From contig CAVSDW010000012.1 of NCBI GenBank assembly GCA_963726665.1, positions 744,001 through 808,000 of the forward strand: a stretch of 64,000 bases of DNA, in the 5' to 3' direction. Under the pieces are notes generated by a model. That model worked only from the letters and a program-made list of their open reading frames with translations. It did no database searches and was not told the origin of the DNA. Source of the stretch: RPQJ01 sp963726665 (lineage in GTDB: Bacteria > Pseudomonadota > Gammaproteobacteria > Steroidobacterales > Steroidobacteraceae). This document shows, piece after piece, positions 40,551-52,572 of the stretch. Every line of letters starts with the position of its first letter. Positions within the stretch are counted from its first letter, which is position 1. A program made the translations under genes and the position numbers.

Positions 40551-41768
40551 TCAGTCGGATCCGCGCTGAAATGCCGGGGCCGCACCCCCGCTCGCGGCCA
40601 CCAGGGCCCAGGCCGCGGCGATCGTCGCGCTGCCCCAGAAGACGCCGGTCAGCCCGAACCGGCCGAGCAGCACGCCACCCAGCGCGCCGCCGCCGAAGGC
40701 GCCGAGGAACTGCGCCGTGGCGAAGATGCCCAGCGCCGCGCCGCGGTCGGTTCCCGGCGCGGCCAGCGTGAGCAGTGCCGGCAGCCGCGCCTCGAGGTAA
40801 TTGAAGACCGCGAAAAAGAGCGTCAGCGCCGCGAGCACCCGCCAGAGGTGCGCGTGGTCGAGGCCGAGCAGGGCCTGGGCCACGGCGACCAGCACGACCG
40901 CGAAGACGAACAACGGGAGGCTGCGACTGCCTCGCTCGGTGACCAGGATCAGCGGGATCGTGCCTGCAAGCGACACCAGGAAGACACCGAGATAGACCTT
41001 CCAGTGCCCGGCGGCTGCGATCCCCAGGTCGCCGACCAGGACCTGCGGGACGGACAGGAAGGTCGCGGTCATGATGAAGTGCAGCGCGAATACACCCGCG
41101 TACAGGGGCCTGAGCGCGGGTCGCACCAGCATGTCCGCCAGCGCCGACAGTTCGCGCGACTCGGCGCCACCGGTGGCCGCTGGCTCGACGGGCACTGCAA
41201 TGTGCAGCAGCACGAGGCCCGCGAGCGCCATGGCCAGCATGATGACGAAGATGCCCGGCACGCCGATCGCGGCGTCCAGCACCGGCGCCAGCACCAGCGC
41301 CAGCACGAACGACAGGCCGATGCTGATGCCGACGAACGCCATCGCGCGCGTGCGGACCTCGGGGCGCGTGAGGTCGGCGAGCAGCGCCGTCACCGCGGCC
41401 GACACCGCGCCCGCCCCCTGCACGCAGCGGGCCACGAACAGCATGGTGACGGTGTGTGCGAACACCCCGATCAGCGAGCCGGCCGCGAAGAGCAGCAGGC
41501 CGATCGTGATCAGCGGCTTGCGGCCGTAGCGGTCCGACCAGCGCCCGAACTGGATCTGCAGCAGCGCCTGCGTGAGGCCATAGGCGCCCATGGTCAGGCC
41601 GAGCATTTCGGGGGAATAGTCGGGAAGCTGGCGCGCATAGAGCGCCAGCACCGGCAGCAGCAGGAACAGCCCCAGCATCCGGGTGGCATAGATGGCCGCA
41701 AGCGCACCGACCGACCGGCGCTCGAGCGGCGTGAGCGCCGGCTTGGATGTTTCGTCCAGGGTACTGAT
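40551..41768 (-). CDS. MFS transporter, probable drug/metabolite efflux; non-canonical start
   Basis: About 405 residues with 12 predicted helices. MFS motif A is GRWSDRYGRKPLI between helices 2 and 3, and ARCVQGAGAVSAAVTALLADL is the motif around helix 4. No ATG, GTG or TTG lies in frame before helix 1; the first in-frame ATG is inside helix 1. An ATC at 41768 sits where ATG would give MSTLDETSKPALTP, with AGAGG 8 nt upstream, so the start is either AUC or an altered ATG. Substrate unknown; homologues lie between ssb and uvrA in Pseudomonas. Confidence 0.85.
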   Translation of the reverse strand: MSTLDETSKPALTPLERRSVGALAAIYATRMLGLFLLLPVLALYARQLPDYSPEMLGLTMGAYGLTQALLQIQFGRWSDRYGRKPLITIGLLLFAAGSLIGVFAHTVTMLFVARCVQGAGAVSAAVTALLADLTRPEVRTRAMAFVGISIGLSFVLALVLAPVLDAAIGVPGIFVIMLAMALAGLVLLHIAVPVEPAATGGAESRELSALADMLVRPALRPLYAGVFALHFIMTATFLSVPQVLVGDLGIAAAGHWKVYLGVFLVSLAGTIPLILVTERGSRSLPLFVFAVVLVAVAQALLGLDHAHLWRVLAALTLFFAVFNYLEARLPALLTLAAPGTDRGAALGIFATAQFLGAFGGGALGGVLLGRFGLTGVFWGSATIAAAWALVAASGGAAPAFQRGSD

Positions 41769-41837
41769 TGGCGTTGCCTCTGAGGCTCGGCATATATTAG
41801 CAGGCTGCCCGCCACCCGTCGGAACCCTGCGCCAGCC

Positions 41838-44714
<2,877 letters not shown>

Positions 44715-44732
<18 letters not shown>

Positions 44733-45236
44733 CGCCCGTACCGTAGTGCGGAAGCGGTGGCAGACCTCGCCGGCAGTGCGGGTCTCGGTGTAGCGCCCTT
44801 GTGTATGGCTCGAAATCACCCGGCGCCAGAAACCGAGTGCCGGGCGGTTGTACTCGTCCTCGATGACCTCCCACTCGCCGGAGAACCGGCTGAACAGCAG
44901 GGCCGCCGCGCCCGCGCCGACGCCCCGACGGCGTGCCGTTCCGGCCACGAAGAACTCGGCCATGCGGTAGTCCGCGTCGCGACGCGGGAAGGACGCAACG
45001 CGCGCAACGAGGGCGAAGCCGACTCGCTGGTCGTTCTGGAGAATCACGAAGGGATGCGACGTTGAGTCGCCGAACCAGCCTGCGAGGAACTCGCCCTCGC
45101 GCTCGTTCCACTCGCCGAGGACGGGGAAGAGTCCCGTCTTGCTGGCGGAAAGCTCGGACAGATAGTCCCGGTAGACCGCTCGTATCCACTCGCGGTCGGC
45201 AGGTGAGTCGCGCGCGTCTCGTAGTGTGACGGGCAC
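44715..45236 (-). CDS. GNAT-family N-acetyltransferase
   Basis: 173 residues. GNAT fold: N-terminal VTLRDARDSPADREWI, central VGFALVAR and AEFFVAGTARRRGVGAGAAALLF, the acetyl-CoA pyrophosphate-binding V-x-x-x-x-R/G-x-G-x-G/A loop, followed by WEVIEDEYNRPALGFWRRV. Substrate not identifiable. Convergent with uvrA, overlapping its last 18 bp. Confidence 0.9.
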
Positions 45237-45310
45237 TGTTCTCGGGCCAGCCGGTGACTGGCGGGTGTCGGGCCGGAAGCCCGGGGGCGGGACGTCCTGG
45301 TCAGTGGGTC

Positions 45311-45338
45311 GGGCGGGTCCGAAGCTTCGGACCCGCCC
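45311..45338. terminator. 28-bp perfect palindrome, terminator-like
   Basis: Arms GGGCGGGTCCGAAG and its exact complement meet with no loop at AAGCTT. It lies 30 bp beyond the stop of the Ala-rich lipoprotein. There is no long U-run on either side, so the terminator role is probable rather than certain. Confidence 0.55.
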
Positions 45339-45367
45339 TTCCCGATCAGCTTACGCTGAGACCTTGC

Positions 45368-45703
45368 TTACTGCTGGGGCGGGGCAGCCGGGGCAGCGGC
45401 GTCGGCAGCGGCAGCGGCGGCGTCGCCAGCGGCGACAGCGGCGTCACCAGCGGCGTCGGTCGCAACGGCAGCGGCGTCGGTCGCGGCACCAGCGGCGCCA
45501 GCAGCGGCGTCGGTGGCAGCAGCGGCGGCGGCGTCGCCAGCAGCGGCGGCGGCGTCGGTGGCGGCAGCAGCGGCGTCGCCAGCGGCATCCGTCGCAACAG
45601 CGGCGGCGTCAGCGGCGGTGGCAGCGGCGTCGTCAGCCTTCTTGGCGCAGCCAGCGAGGGCCAGGGCAGCGAGGGCAGCGGCGAGGGCGATCTTGGAGTT
45701 CAT
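45368..45703 (-). CDS. alanine/aspartate heptad-repeat lipoprotein
   Basis: 111 residues. Signal peptide MNSKIALAAALAALALAGC with lipobox LAGC gives a mature lipoprotein beginning CAKKADDAA. More than half of the mature part is alanine, with Asp recurring about every seven residues (ATDAAGD, AAAAATD, AAAAAGD...), then PAAPPQQ. A long amphipathic Ala helix or coiled coil is predicted. It resembles in design, not sequence, Lpp-type murein lipoproteins. The underlying DNA is a run of imperfect 21-bp (GCN)-rich repeats prone to length change. Probably monocistronic. Confidence 0.75.
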   Translation of the reverse strand: MNSKIALAAALAALALAGCAKKADDAAATAADAAAVATDAAGDAAAAATDAAAAAGDAAAAAATDAAAGAAGAATDAAAVATDAAGDAAVAAGDAAAAAADAAAPAAPPQQ

Positions 45704-45914
45704 GCGAAATACCCCTTTGGGTTTGATGATGGAACGGGACTTGACTCAGCAGTCGAGCGATCGCGGCCCTTGGGCCAGCGCGCCGACGACTGCGTGGATT
45801 GGATTCTAGGACCGGCGGGTCGCCCGCGAACGCGCCAATCTGTCTCCGAATGGCGACAATCGGGCGTCTTCGGCAAGATGTCGGCTGGGACCCACCCTCA
45901 AGGGATGATTCACC

Positions 45915-47234
45915 ATGCAAGCAGACATCGACAGCCTGTTTCCCGCTCACCTGGCCGAGCTGCGGCTGCGGGTGGACCGGGCCCTGTCTGCCCACGGGTT
46001 CGACGGCATCGCGATCTACTCCGGGGCCGCAGGGTATTCCTTCCTGGACGACCGCAGCTACCCGTTCAGGGTGAACCCACACTTCGCGCAGTGGGCGCCG
46101 GTGACCGACCTGCAGCAGAGCTTCGTCGCGTACTCGCCGGGAACGAAGCCGCTCCTGTGCTTCCACCAGCCGGCGGACTACTGGCACCTGCCGCCCGCCC
46201 TGCCCACCGGTGACTGGTTGCGCGAGTTCCGCCTCGAGGTCCTGCGTGAGCCCGGCCAGGCGCGCGAGCTGCTCGGGCTCGCCGGTCGGCGCGTCGCGTT
46301 CGTGGGCGAATGGCAGGACATGTTCTCGGACTGGGGCTTTGCCGCCGTGAACCCGTCATCGCTGCTGAACCAGCTCCACTACGAGCGCGCGGTGAAGACG
46401 GCGTACGAGCTGGAATGCATGCGCCGCGCTTCCCGCATGGCCGTGCGAGGGCACGTGGCCGCGCGCGATGCCTGGGCGGCGGGCGCCTCGGAGTTCGAGA
46501 CGCATCTGGCCTACTGCGCGGCCGTTGGACAGCGCGACGAGGAACTGCCCTACGGCAACATCATCGCGTACAACGAGGGTGCCGCGGTGCTGCACTACCA
46601 GCGGCTCGATCAGCGCCACGACGGGACGCGCCGGTCGTTTCTCATCGACGCCGGTGCCCAGTTCCGGGGCTACGCCGCGGACATCACCCGGACCTACGCG
46701 GCGGGCGACGGCGAGTTCGCGGACCTCGTCCGCGGCATGGATTCGCTGGAGCTCGACTTGTGCGCCGCCGTGACCGGCGGAACCGACTACCGCGACATCC
46801 ACCTCCTCGCCCATCGCAGGATTGCGGGACTGCTCGGCGATGCCGGCATCATCGACTGCGGCCCGGACGAGGCGGTGGCGAGCGGGCTCTCCTCGGTGTT
46901 CTTCCCGCACGGCATCGGGCACCTGCTGGGGCTGCAGGTGCACGATATCGCCGGGCTGGCCCGGGACGCCTCGGGCGCCGAAATCCCGCGGCCGGACGGT
47001 CACCCGTTCCTGCGCCTGACGCGCCGGCTCGAGCCCGGGTTCGTCGTCACGATCGAACCGGGCCTGTACTTCATCGACCTGCTGCTGGATGCGGCGCGGG
47101 CCGGCAAGCACGGCCGAAGGATCCGTTGGGACGCAGTGGAGCGCCTGCGGCCCTTCGGTGGCATCCGCATCGAGGACGACGTCGCCTGCACGGGCGGCGC
47201 GCCGGAGAACCTCACCCGCGACGCCTTCGCATAA
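45915..47234 (+). CDS. pepQ: Xaa-Pro dipeptidase (PepQ, M24B)
   Basis: 439 residues, the length of E. coli PepQ. N-terminal creatinase-like domain, then the pita-bread catalytic domain with metal ligands in FLIDAGAQFRGYAADITRTY (Asp, Asp), FFPHGIGHLLGLQVHD (His), VVTIEPGLYFI (Glu) and GGIRIEDDV (Glu). Hydrolyses dipeptides with C-terminal proline. The stop at 47234 lies within the start of the nested inverted-repeat element. Confidence 0.96.
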   Translation: MQADIDSLFPAHLAELRLRVDRALSAHGFDGIAIYSGAAGYSFLDDRSYPFRVNPHFAQWAPVTDLQQSFVAYSPGTKPLLCFHQPADYWHLPPALPTGDWLREFRLEVLREPGQARELLGLAGRRVAFVGEWQDMFSDWGFAAVNPSSLLNQLHYERAVKTAYELECMRRASRMAVRGHVAARDAWAAGASEFETHLAYCAAVGQRDEELPYGNIIAYNEGAAVLHYQRLDQRHDGTRRSFLIDAGAQFRGYAADITRTYAAGDGEFADLVRGMDSLELDLCAAVTGGTDYRDIHLLAHRRIAGLLGDAGIIDCGPDEAVASGLSSVFFPHGIGHLLGLQVHDIAGLARDASGAEIPRPDGHPFLRLTRRLEPGFVVTIEPGLYFIDLLLDAARAGKHGRRIRWDAVERLRPFGGIRIEDDVACTGGAPENLTRDAFA

Positions 47235-47368
47235 AAAGGGGACATTCTCCTTTTCAGGAAATAGGGGACATTCCCCTATTTGCGGCTGAGCGCGTTGCTC
47301 CCGTGGCGGAAACAGGGGAATGTCCCCTATTTCCTGATTTCGGCGAAAAAGGAGAATGTCCCCTTTTT
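47233..47368. repeat. nested inverted-repeat (REP/BIME-like) element
   Basis: Four related palindromic units carry the core GGGGACATTC or its complement: 47233-47254, 47259-47281, 47311-47332 and 47346-47368. The outer and inner pairs are inverted copies of one another around a 29-bp centre. The unit at 47259-47281 is itself a perfect hairpin (arms AAATAGGGGA, loop CAT). It lies between the converging pepQ and mscL. Its A/T-flanked hairpins could also stop transcription both ways. Confidence 0.75.
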
Positions 47369-47382
47369 TGCCCCGATTTTCC

Positions 47383-47772
47383 CTATTTCTTCAAAAGGTC
47401 GCGGATCTCGGTCAGCAGCACCACGTCGGCAGGCGGTGCGGCGGGCGCGGCTGCCGGTGGGGGCGTCTTGAGCTTGTTGATGGCCTTGACCGCCAGGAAG
47501 ATCGCCGCCGCGATGATCAGGAAATCGAATACCGACTGCAGGAAGGCGCCGTACTTGAGCAGCAGAGGCTCGCCGGCCGCGTTGGTGCCGATGGTCGCGG
47601 CCAGCTTGCTGAAGTCCACACCGCCCACCACGGTGCCGAGCAGCGGCATGACCACGTCGCCCACGAACGACGAGACGATCTTGCCGAACGCGCCGCCGAT
47701 CACGACGCCAACCGCCATGTCGAGCACGTTGCCCTTCATGGCGAATTCCTTGAATTCCTGAATCATGCCCAT
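47383..47772 (-). CDS. mscL: large-conductance mechanosensitive channel
   Basis: 129 residues. N-terminal amphipathic helix QEFKEFAMKGNVLDMAVGVVIGGAFGKIVSS begins TM1; TM2 is FLIIAAAIFLAVKAINKL; C-terminal EIRDLLKK bundle. Releases solutes on hypo-osmotic shock. Two nearby starts (47772 ATG, 47766 ATG) are equivalent in practice; a Pro/Ala-rich linker precedes the last helix. Confidence 0.97.
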   Translation of the reverse strand: MGMIQEFKEFAMKGNVLDMAVGVVIGGAFGKIVSSFVGDVVMPLLGTVVGGVDFSKLAATIGTNAAGEPLLLKYGAFLQSVFDFLIIAAAIFLAVKAINKLKTPPPAAAPAAPPADVVLLTEIRDLLKK

Positions 47773-47852
47773 TTGCCTGCTCCTCGAATCTGTCCCCGGA
47801 ACGACCGTGCGGATGCGCGCGGACCTCGGCGAACGATAGGCCTCCGGCCCAG

Positions 47853-47881
47853 AAAAACGAAGCCGGGGTTCGCCCGGCTTC
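47853..47881 (-). terminator. terminator of the alpha operon (after rplQ)
   Basis: On the minus strand, GAAGCCGGG-CGAAC-CCCGGCTTC is followed by GTTTTT, about 28 bp past the rplQ stop. Confidence 0.85.
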
Positions 47882-47908
47882 TCTTCTCCAACCTCCGGCC
47901 GGACTGCG

Positions 47909-48418
47909 TCAGGCGGAAGCGGTCTTCTTCTTGCGGGGTGCGCGCGGCTTCTTCGCAGCCGGCTCGGCGGCAGCCTCGGCCTCGGGGGCCGCGGCCTTCT
48001 TCTTGCTGGCGCGAGGCTTTTTCTTCGCCTCGTCCGCGGGCTGCTCCTCGGCGGCAGGCGCGGCCTGGTCGACGAGCGCCATGAGCGCCATGTCGGCGTT
48101 GTCGCCGGCGCGCGTCGCCATGTGCAGGATCCGCGTATAACCGCCCGGACGCGCCTTGAAGCGCGGGCCGAGGTCGTCAAACAGCTTCGTCACGATTTCG
48201 GTGTCGCGCAGCTTCGAAAAGGCGCGGCGGCGGTTGGCCTGGCTGTCCGTCTTGCCGAGCGTGATCAGCGGCTCGACGAAACGGCGCAGTTCCTTCGCCT
48301 TCGGCACGGTCGTGCGGATGGTCTCGTGGCGCAGCAGCGAGGCCGCCATGTTGCGCAGCATCGCCCAGCGATGCGTGGAGTTGCGGCTCAGCTGCCGCCC
48401 GGTCAGTCCGTGTCTCAT
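47909..48418 (-). CDS. rplQ: 50S ribosomal protein L17
   Basis: 169 residues, compared with about 127 in E. coli. The L17 core (1-120: MRHGLTGRQLSRNSTHRWAM, ETIRTTVPKAKELRRFVE) is followed by a Lys/Ala-rich tail of about 45 residues (KKKPRASKKKAAAPE...). The tail is probably disordered and RNA-binding. Last gene of the rpsM-rpsK-rpsD-rpoA-rplQ alpha operon, with a terminator right after. Confidence 0.97.
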   Translation of the reverse strand: MRHGLTGRQLSRNSTHRWAMLRNMAASLLRHETIRTTVPKAKELRRFVEPLITLGKTDSQANRRRAFSKLRDTEIVTKLFDDLGPRFKARPGGYTRILHMATRAGDNADMALMALVDQAAPAAEEQPADEAKKKPRASKKKAAAPEAEAAAEPAAKKPRAPRKKKTASA

Positions 48419-48460
48419 CTCTGTATCCGCCTCGACCCGGGGCCGCTCTTCACGGCACCG

Positions 48461-48483
48461 CGGTCACTGGTCATGGGTCACTT
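48461..48483. repeat. AGYGRYY heptamer repeat between rpoA and rplQ
   Basis: On the minus strand, AGTGACC, CATGACC and AGTGACC follow each other with a 7-bp period directly after the rpoA stop. Confidence 0.5.
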
Positions 48484-49487
48484 CAAACGACGTCCCGGTC
48501 CTCTTCGCGCTTCAGCCCGGCCGGCGGCCAGCTGTCGAGGCGCATGCCGAGCGTGAGGCCGTGGCTCTCGAGGACTTCCTTGATCTCGGTGAGCGACTTC
48601 TTGCCGAGGTTCGGCGTGCGCAGCAGCTCCACCTCGGTCTTCTGCACGAGGTCGCCGATGTAGTGGATGTTCTCGGCCTTGAGGCAGTTCGCGCTGCGGA
48701 CCGTGAGCTCGAGCTCGTCCACCGGGCGCAGCAGCAGCGGGTCGACGTGGTGCTCGCTCGGCTTCGACTTGTCTTCGTCCTGCCCCTGCAGGTCCACGAA
48801 AACGGACAGCTGGTCCTTCAGGATCGAACCGGCGCGGCGGATCGCCTCTTCCGGGTCGATCGTGCCGTTGGTCTCGATGTCGATGATCAGCTTGTCGAGG
48901 TCGGTGCGCTGTTCGACGCGCGCGGCTTCGACGTTGTAGGTCACCTTGCGGATCGGGCTGAACGACGCATCGAGCAGCAGGCGGCCGATCGGGCGGCTGA
49001 CCTCCTCGAACGCGAGGCGCTGCATGGCCGGGCGATAGCCGCGGCCGCGCTCGACCTTCAGCGTCATCACGAGCTCGCCCGCCTTGGTCAGGTTGGCGAT
49101 GACGAGTTCCGGATTCAGGATCTCGACGTCGTGGTCGCCCTGGATGTCGCCGGCGCGAACCGGGCCGGGGCCCTTCTTCGACAGCCGGAGCTCGGAGGCC
49201 TCGCGCGCGTTCAGGCGGATGGCGACCTGCTTCAGGTTCAGCAGGATCTCGACCACGTCCTCCTGCACGCCCTCGATGCTGGTGTACTCGTGGAGCACGC
49301 CCTCGATCTCGGCCTCGGTGATCGCGCTGCCCGGCATGGACGAGAGCAGCACGCGACGCAGCGCGTTGCCGAGCGTGTGGCCGAAGCCGCGCTCGAACGG
49401 CTCGATCACCACGCGGGCGTGGCGGGGCGCGGTCGGCGTCACCTTGACGACGCGCGGGCGGAGGAATTCAGCAATGGCTGACTGCAT
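48483..49487 (-). CDS. rpoA: RNA polymerase alpha subunit
   Basis: 334 residues. N-terminal dimerisation domain (EPFERGFGHTLGNALRRVLLSS), flexible linker, and C-terminal domain contacting UP elements and activators (LRPVDELELTVRSANCLKAENI, LVQKTEVELLRTPNLGKKSLTEIK). ATG 49487 is chosen over GTG 49496. Sits between rpsD and rplQ as usual. Confidence 0.98.
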   Translation of the reverse strand: MQSAIAEFLRPRVVKVTPTAPRHARVVIEPFERGFGHTLGNALRRVLLSSMPGSAITEAEIEGVLHEYTSIEGVQEDVVEILLNLKQVAIRLNAREASELRLSKKGPGPVRAGDIQGDHDVEILNPELVIANLTKAGELVMTLKVERGRGYRPAMQRLAFEEVSRPIGRLLLDASFSPIRKVTYNVEAARVEQRTDLDKLIIDIETNGTIDPEEAIRRAGSILKDQLSVFVDLQGQDEDKSKPSEHHVDPLLLRPVDELELTVRSANCLKAENIHYIGDLVQKTEVELLRTPNLGKKSLTEIKEVLESHGLTLGMRLDSWPPAGLKREEDRDVV

Positions 49488-49505
49488 TGAAGTCACCCTG
49501 CGGTA

Positions 49506-50129
<624 letters not shown>

Positions 50130-50154
50130 CGCTGTGTTCCTCGGCGGCGTCGGG

Positions 50155-50562
50155 TCAGACGCGGCGCTTCTTGGGCGGACGGCACCCGTTGTGCGGGATC
50201 GGCGTCACGTCCTCGATACTCGTAACCTTGAGCCCTGCGGCATTGAGCGCGCGCACGGCCGACTCGCGTCCCGGGCCAGGCCCGCGGACCCGCACCTCGA
50301 CCGTCCGGACGCCATATTCCTGGGCAGCAACACCGGCCTTCTCCGCCGCAACCTGGGCGGCGAACGGCGTGCTCTTGCGCGAACCACGGAAGCCGCAGCC
50401 GCCGGAAGTGGCCCAGGAGAGCGTGTTGCCCTGCCGGTCGGTGATCGTGATCACGGTGTTGTTGAACGACGCGTGCACGTGCGCGATGGCGTCGGTCACC
50501 ATCCGCTTCACCTTCTTGCGCGGCTTGGAGGCACCGGCAGTCTGCTTCTTGTCATCCGACAT
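50155..50562 (-). CDS. rpsK: 30S ribosomal protein S11
   Basis: 135 residues. HVHASFNNTVITITDRQGNTL and the C-terminal DVTPIPHNGCRPPKKRRV are diagnostic. Platform protein near the Shine-Dalgarno helix. Between rpsM and rpsD. Confidence 0.98.
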   Translation of the reverse strand: MSDDKKQTAGASKPRKKVKRMVTDAIAHVHASFNNTVITITDRQGNTLSWATSGGCGFRGSRKSTPFAAQVAAEKAGVAAQEYGVRTVEVRVRGPGPGRESAVRALNAAGLKVTSIEDVTPIPHNGCRPPKKRRV

Positions 50563-50595
50563 GAGAGGTCAGTCCTCGTTCAGTGGCGCGGCCGA

Positions 50596-50976
50596 TCAGG
50601 CCTTGCCGACAGGTGCGTTCAGCTTCACGGCCGCCTTGCGCGGGCCCTTTCGCGTGCGCGCGTTGGTGCGCGTGCGCTGTCCGTGCATCGGCAGTCCCTT
50701 GCGGTGACGGATGCCGCGGTAGGTACCGAGGTCCATCAGTCGCTTGATGTTCATCGACACTTCGCGCCGAAGATCGCCCTCGACCGGCAGTCGCGCGATC
50801 GCCGAGCGCAGCGCCGCGACCTCGGGCTCGGTCAGGTCCTTGACCTTGGTGTCAGGCTTGACACCCGCCGCCTCGCACGCGCGCTGCGCCTGCGAACGGC
50901 CGATGCCGTAGATGGACGTGAGGCCCACCCACACGTGCTTGTTCATCGGAATGTTTATGCCGGCGATACGGGCCAT
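50596..50976 (-). CDS. rpsM: 30S ribosomal protein S13
   Basis: 126 residues. MARIAGINIPMNKHVWVGLTSIYGIGRSQA and GTYRGIRHRKGLPMHGQRTRTNARTRKGP are diagnostic. Head protein contacting P-site tRNA and L5. First gene of the alpha operon, 79 bp after rpmJ. Confidence 0.98.
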   Translation of the reverse strand: MARIAGINIPMNKHVWVGLTSIYGIGRSQAQRACEAAGVKPDTKVKDLTEPEVAALRSAIARLPVEGDLRREVSMNIKRLMDLGTYRGIRHRKGLPMHGQRTRTNARTRKGPRKAAVKLNAPVGKA

Positions 50977-51055
50977 TTGAGGCTCACTCCGGGGCGCGAA
51001 AAGCCCGCAATAATAACTGAATTACGCTGGTTACTCAATGCAGTCGGCCTCAGGC

Positions 51056-51169
51056 TCAGCCTTGCCGCTGCTTGTGCCGCTTGTCACTGCAGATGACGTA
51101 GACGACGCCGCGTCGGCGCACCACCTTGCAGTTCTTGCAGATCCGTTTAACCGAGGGTCGAACTTTCAT
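51056..51169 (-). CDS. rpmJ: 50S ribosomal protein L36
   Basis: 37 residues: MKVRPSVKRICKNCKVVRRR... with the zinc-binding set CxxC, C and H (CKNC, VIC, KRH), i.e. the zinc-containing form. It sits between secY and rpsM, the standard end of the spc operon. 29 bp after secY. Confidence 0.96.
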   Translation of the reverse strand: MKVRPSVKRICKNCKVVRRRGVVYVICSDKRHKQRQG

Positions 51170-51198
51170 GGGTCTCTCTCCGACGTGGACCGCGGCGC

Positions 51199-52542
51199 TC
51201 AGCGCAGCTGTCCGGCGCGGCCGTAGCCGCGCAGATTGGCCTTCTTCATGAGCCCCTCGTACTGGTGCGACATCAGGTGCGCCTGCAGCTGGGACATGAA
51301 GTCCATGATCACCACCACGATGATCATGAGCGAGGTGCCGCCGAAGTAGAACGGCACGCGGAACTTGGAAATCAGGATCTCGGGCAGCAGGCACACGAGG
51401 GTGACGTAGATCGCGCCCCAGACGGTGAGGCGGGTCAGCACCTTGTCGATGTACTCGGCCGTGTGCTGGCCGGGGCGGATTCCCGGGATGAAGGCGCCCG
51501 ACTTCTTGAGGTTCTCGGCCGTCTCGCGCGAATTGAACACGAGGGCGGTGTAGAAGAAGCAGAAAAAGATGATCAGCGCCGAGTAGAGCACCATGTGCAC
51601 CGGCTGGCCGATACCGAGGCTGGCCGCCACGCCCTGCAGCCAGGCGAAGTTGTCGGAGGTGCCGAACCAGCTGGCGATGGTCGCCGGGAACAGCAGCAGG
51701 CTCGAGGCGAAGATCGGCGGGATCACGCCCGACATGTTGAGCTTGAACGGCAGGTGCGTGGTGGTGCCCGCGAACATGCGGCGGCCCTGCTGGCGCTTCG
51801 CGTAGTTCACGGGGATGCGGCGCTGCGCGCGCTCGACGAACACCACGAACGCGGTCACGGCAGCCACCATCAGCACGATGATGAGGGCGAGCGCCGGATT
51901 GATCTCCCCGTTGCGCACGAGTTCGAGCGTGCCGCCGATGGCCGCGGGCAGGCCCGCCACGATGCCCGAGAGGATGATCATCGAGATGCCGTTGCCGAGG
52001 CCACGCTCGGTGATCTGCTCGCCGAGCCACATCAGGAACATCGTGCCCGCCACCAGCGTGGCCGTCGCGAGGAATACGAACTGCGGCCCCGGATTCAGCA
52101 CCACGCCCTGGTTCTGGAATGCAACCGCGGCACCGGCGCCCTGGAATGCGGCGAGGCCCACGGTGCCCCAGCGGGTGTACTGCGTGAGCTTGCGCCGGCC
52201 GGCTTCGCCTTCCTTGCGCAGCGCCTGCAGCTGCGGCACCACGACCGCCATCATCTGCACGATGATCGACGCGGAGATGTAAGGCATGACGCCGAGCGCG
52301 AGGATCGACAGCCGCATGAGCGCTCCTCCCGAGAACATGTTGAACATGCTCAGGATGGTGCCCTGCTGGTCCTGGAAGAAGCGCGCCAACGCGGCCGGGT
52401 CGATACCCGGCACCGGGATGAAGGTCCCGACGCGGTATACGAGCAGACCGCCGATCAGGAAGAGGAACCTCCCCCTGAGCTCGGTGAGCCGGCTTGCCTC
52501 ACCGAGTGCGGCGACGGGGCTCTTTGAAGACGGGTTGGCCAC
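51199..52542 (-). CDS. secY: preprotein translocase subunit SecY
   Basis: 447 residues, ten predicted transmembrane helices. VPGIDPAALARFF in the first periplasmic region, LGNGISMIILSGIVAG and the cytosolic loop VNYAKRQQGRRM that contacts SecA and the ribosome. Forms the SecYEG channel. Placed between rplO and rpmJ as usual. Confidence 0.98.
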   Translation of the reverse strand: MANPSSKSPVAALGEASRLTELRGRFLFLIGGLLVYRVGTFIPVPGIDPAALARFFQDQQGTILSMFNMFSGGALMRLSILALGVMPYISASIIVQMMAVVVPQLQALRKEGEAGRRKLTQYTRWGTVGLAAFQGAGAAVAFQNQGVVLNPGPQFVFLATATLVAGTMFLMWLGEQITERGLGNGISMIILSGIVAGLPAAIGGTLELVRNGEINPALALIIVLMVAAVTAFVVFVERAQRRIPVNYAKRQQGRRMFAGTTTHLPFKLNMSGVIPPIFASSLLLFPATIASWFGTSDNFAWLQGVAASLGIGQPVHMVLYSALIIFFCFFYTALVFNSRETAENLKKSGAFIPGIRPGQHTAEYIDKVLTRLTVWGAIYVTLVCLLPEILISKFRVPFYFGGTSLMIIVVVIMDFMSQLQAHLMSHQYEGLMKKANLRGYGRAGQLR

Positions 52543-52572
52543 GCGTGTTCCTTAGGGTTCCCGGCGGGCCGC

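Noticed and set aside
41769..41837. Possible LexA/SOS box between the MFS gene and uvrA
   Set aside because: No CTGT-N8-ACAG or similar palindrome is present; only a TATATT-type -10.
45254..46213. Gly/Ser-rich rightward frame opposite the Ala-rich lipoprotein
   Set aside because: It is the complement of the lipoprotein's GCN repeats and has no start signals. The minus strand has a signal peptide and lipobox.
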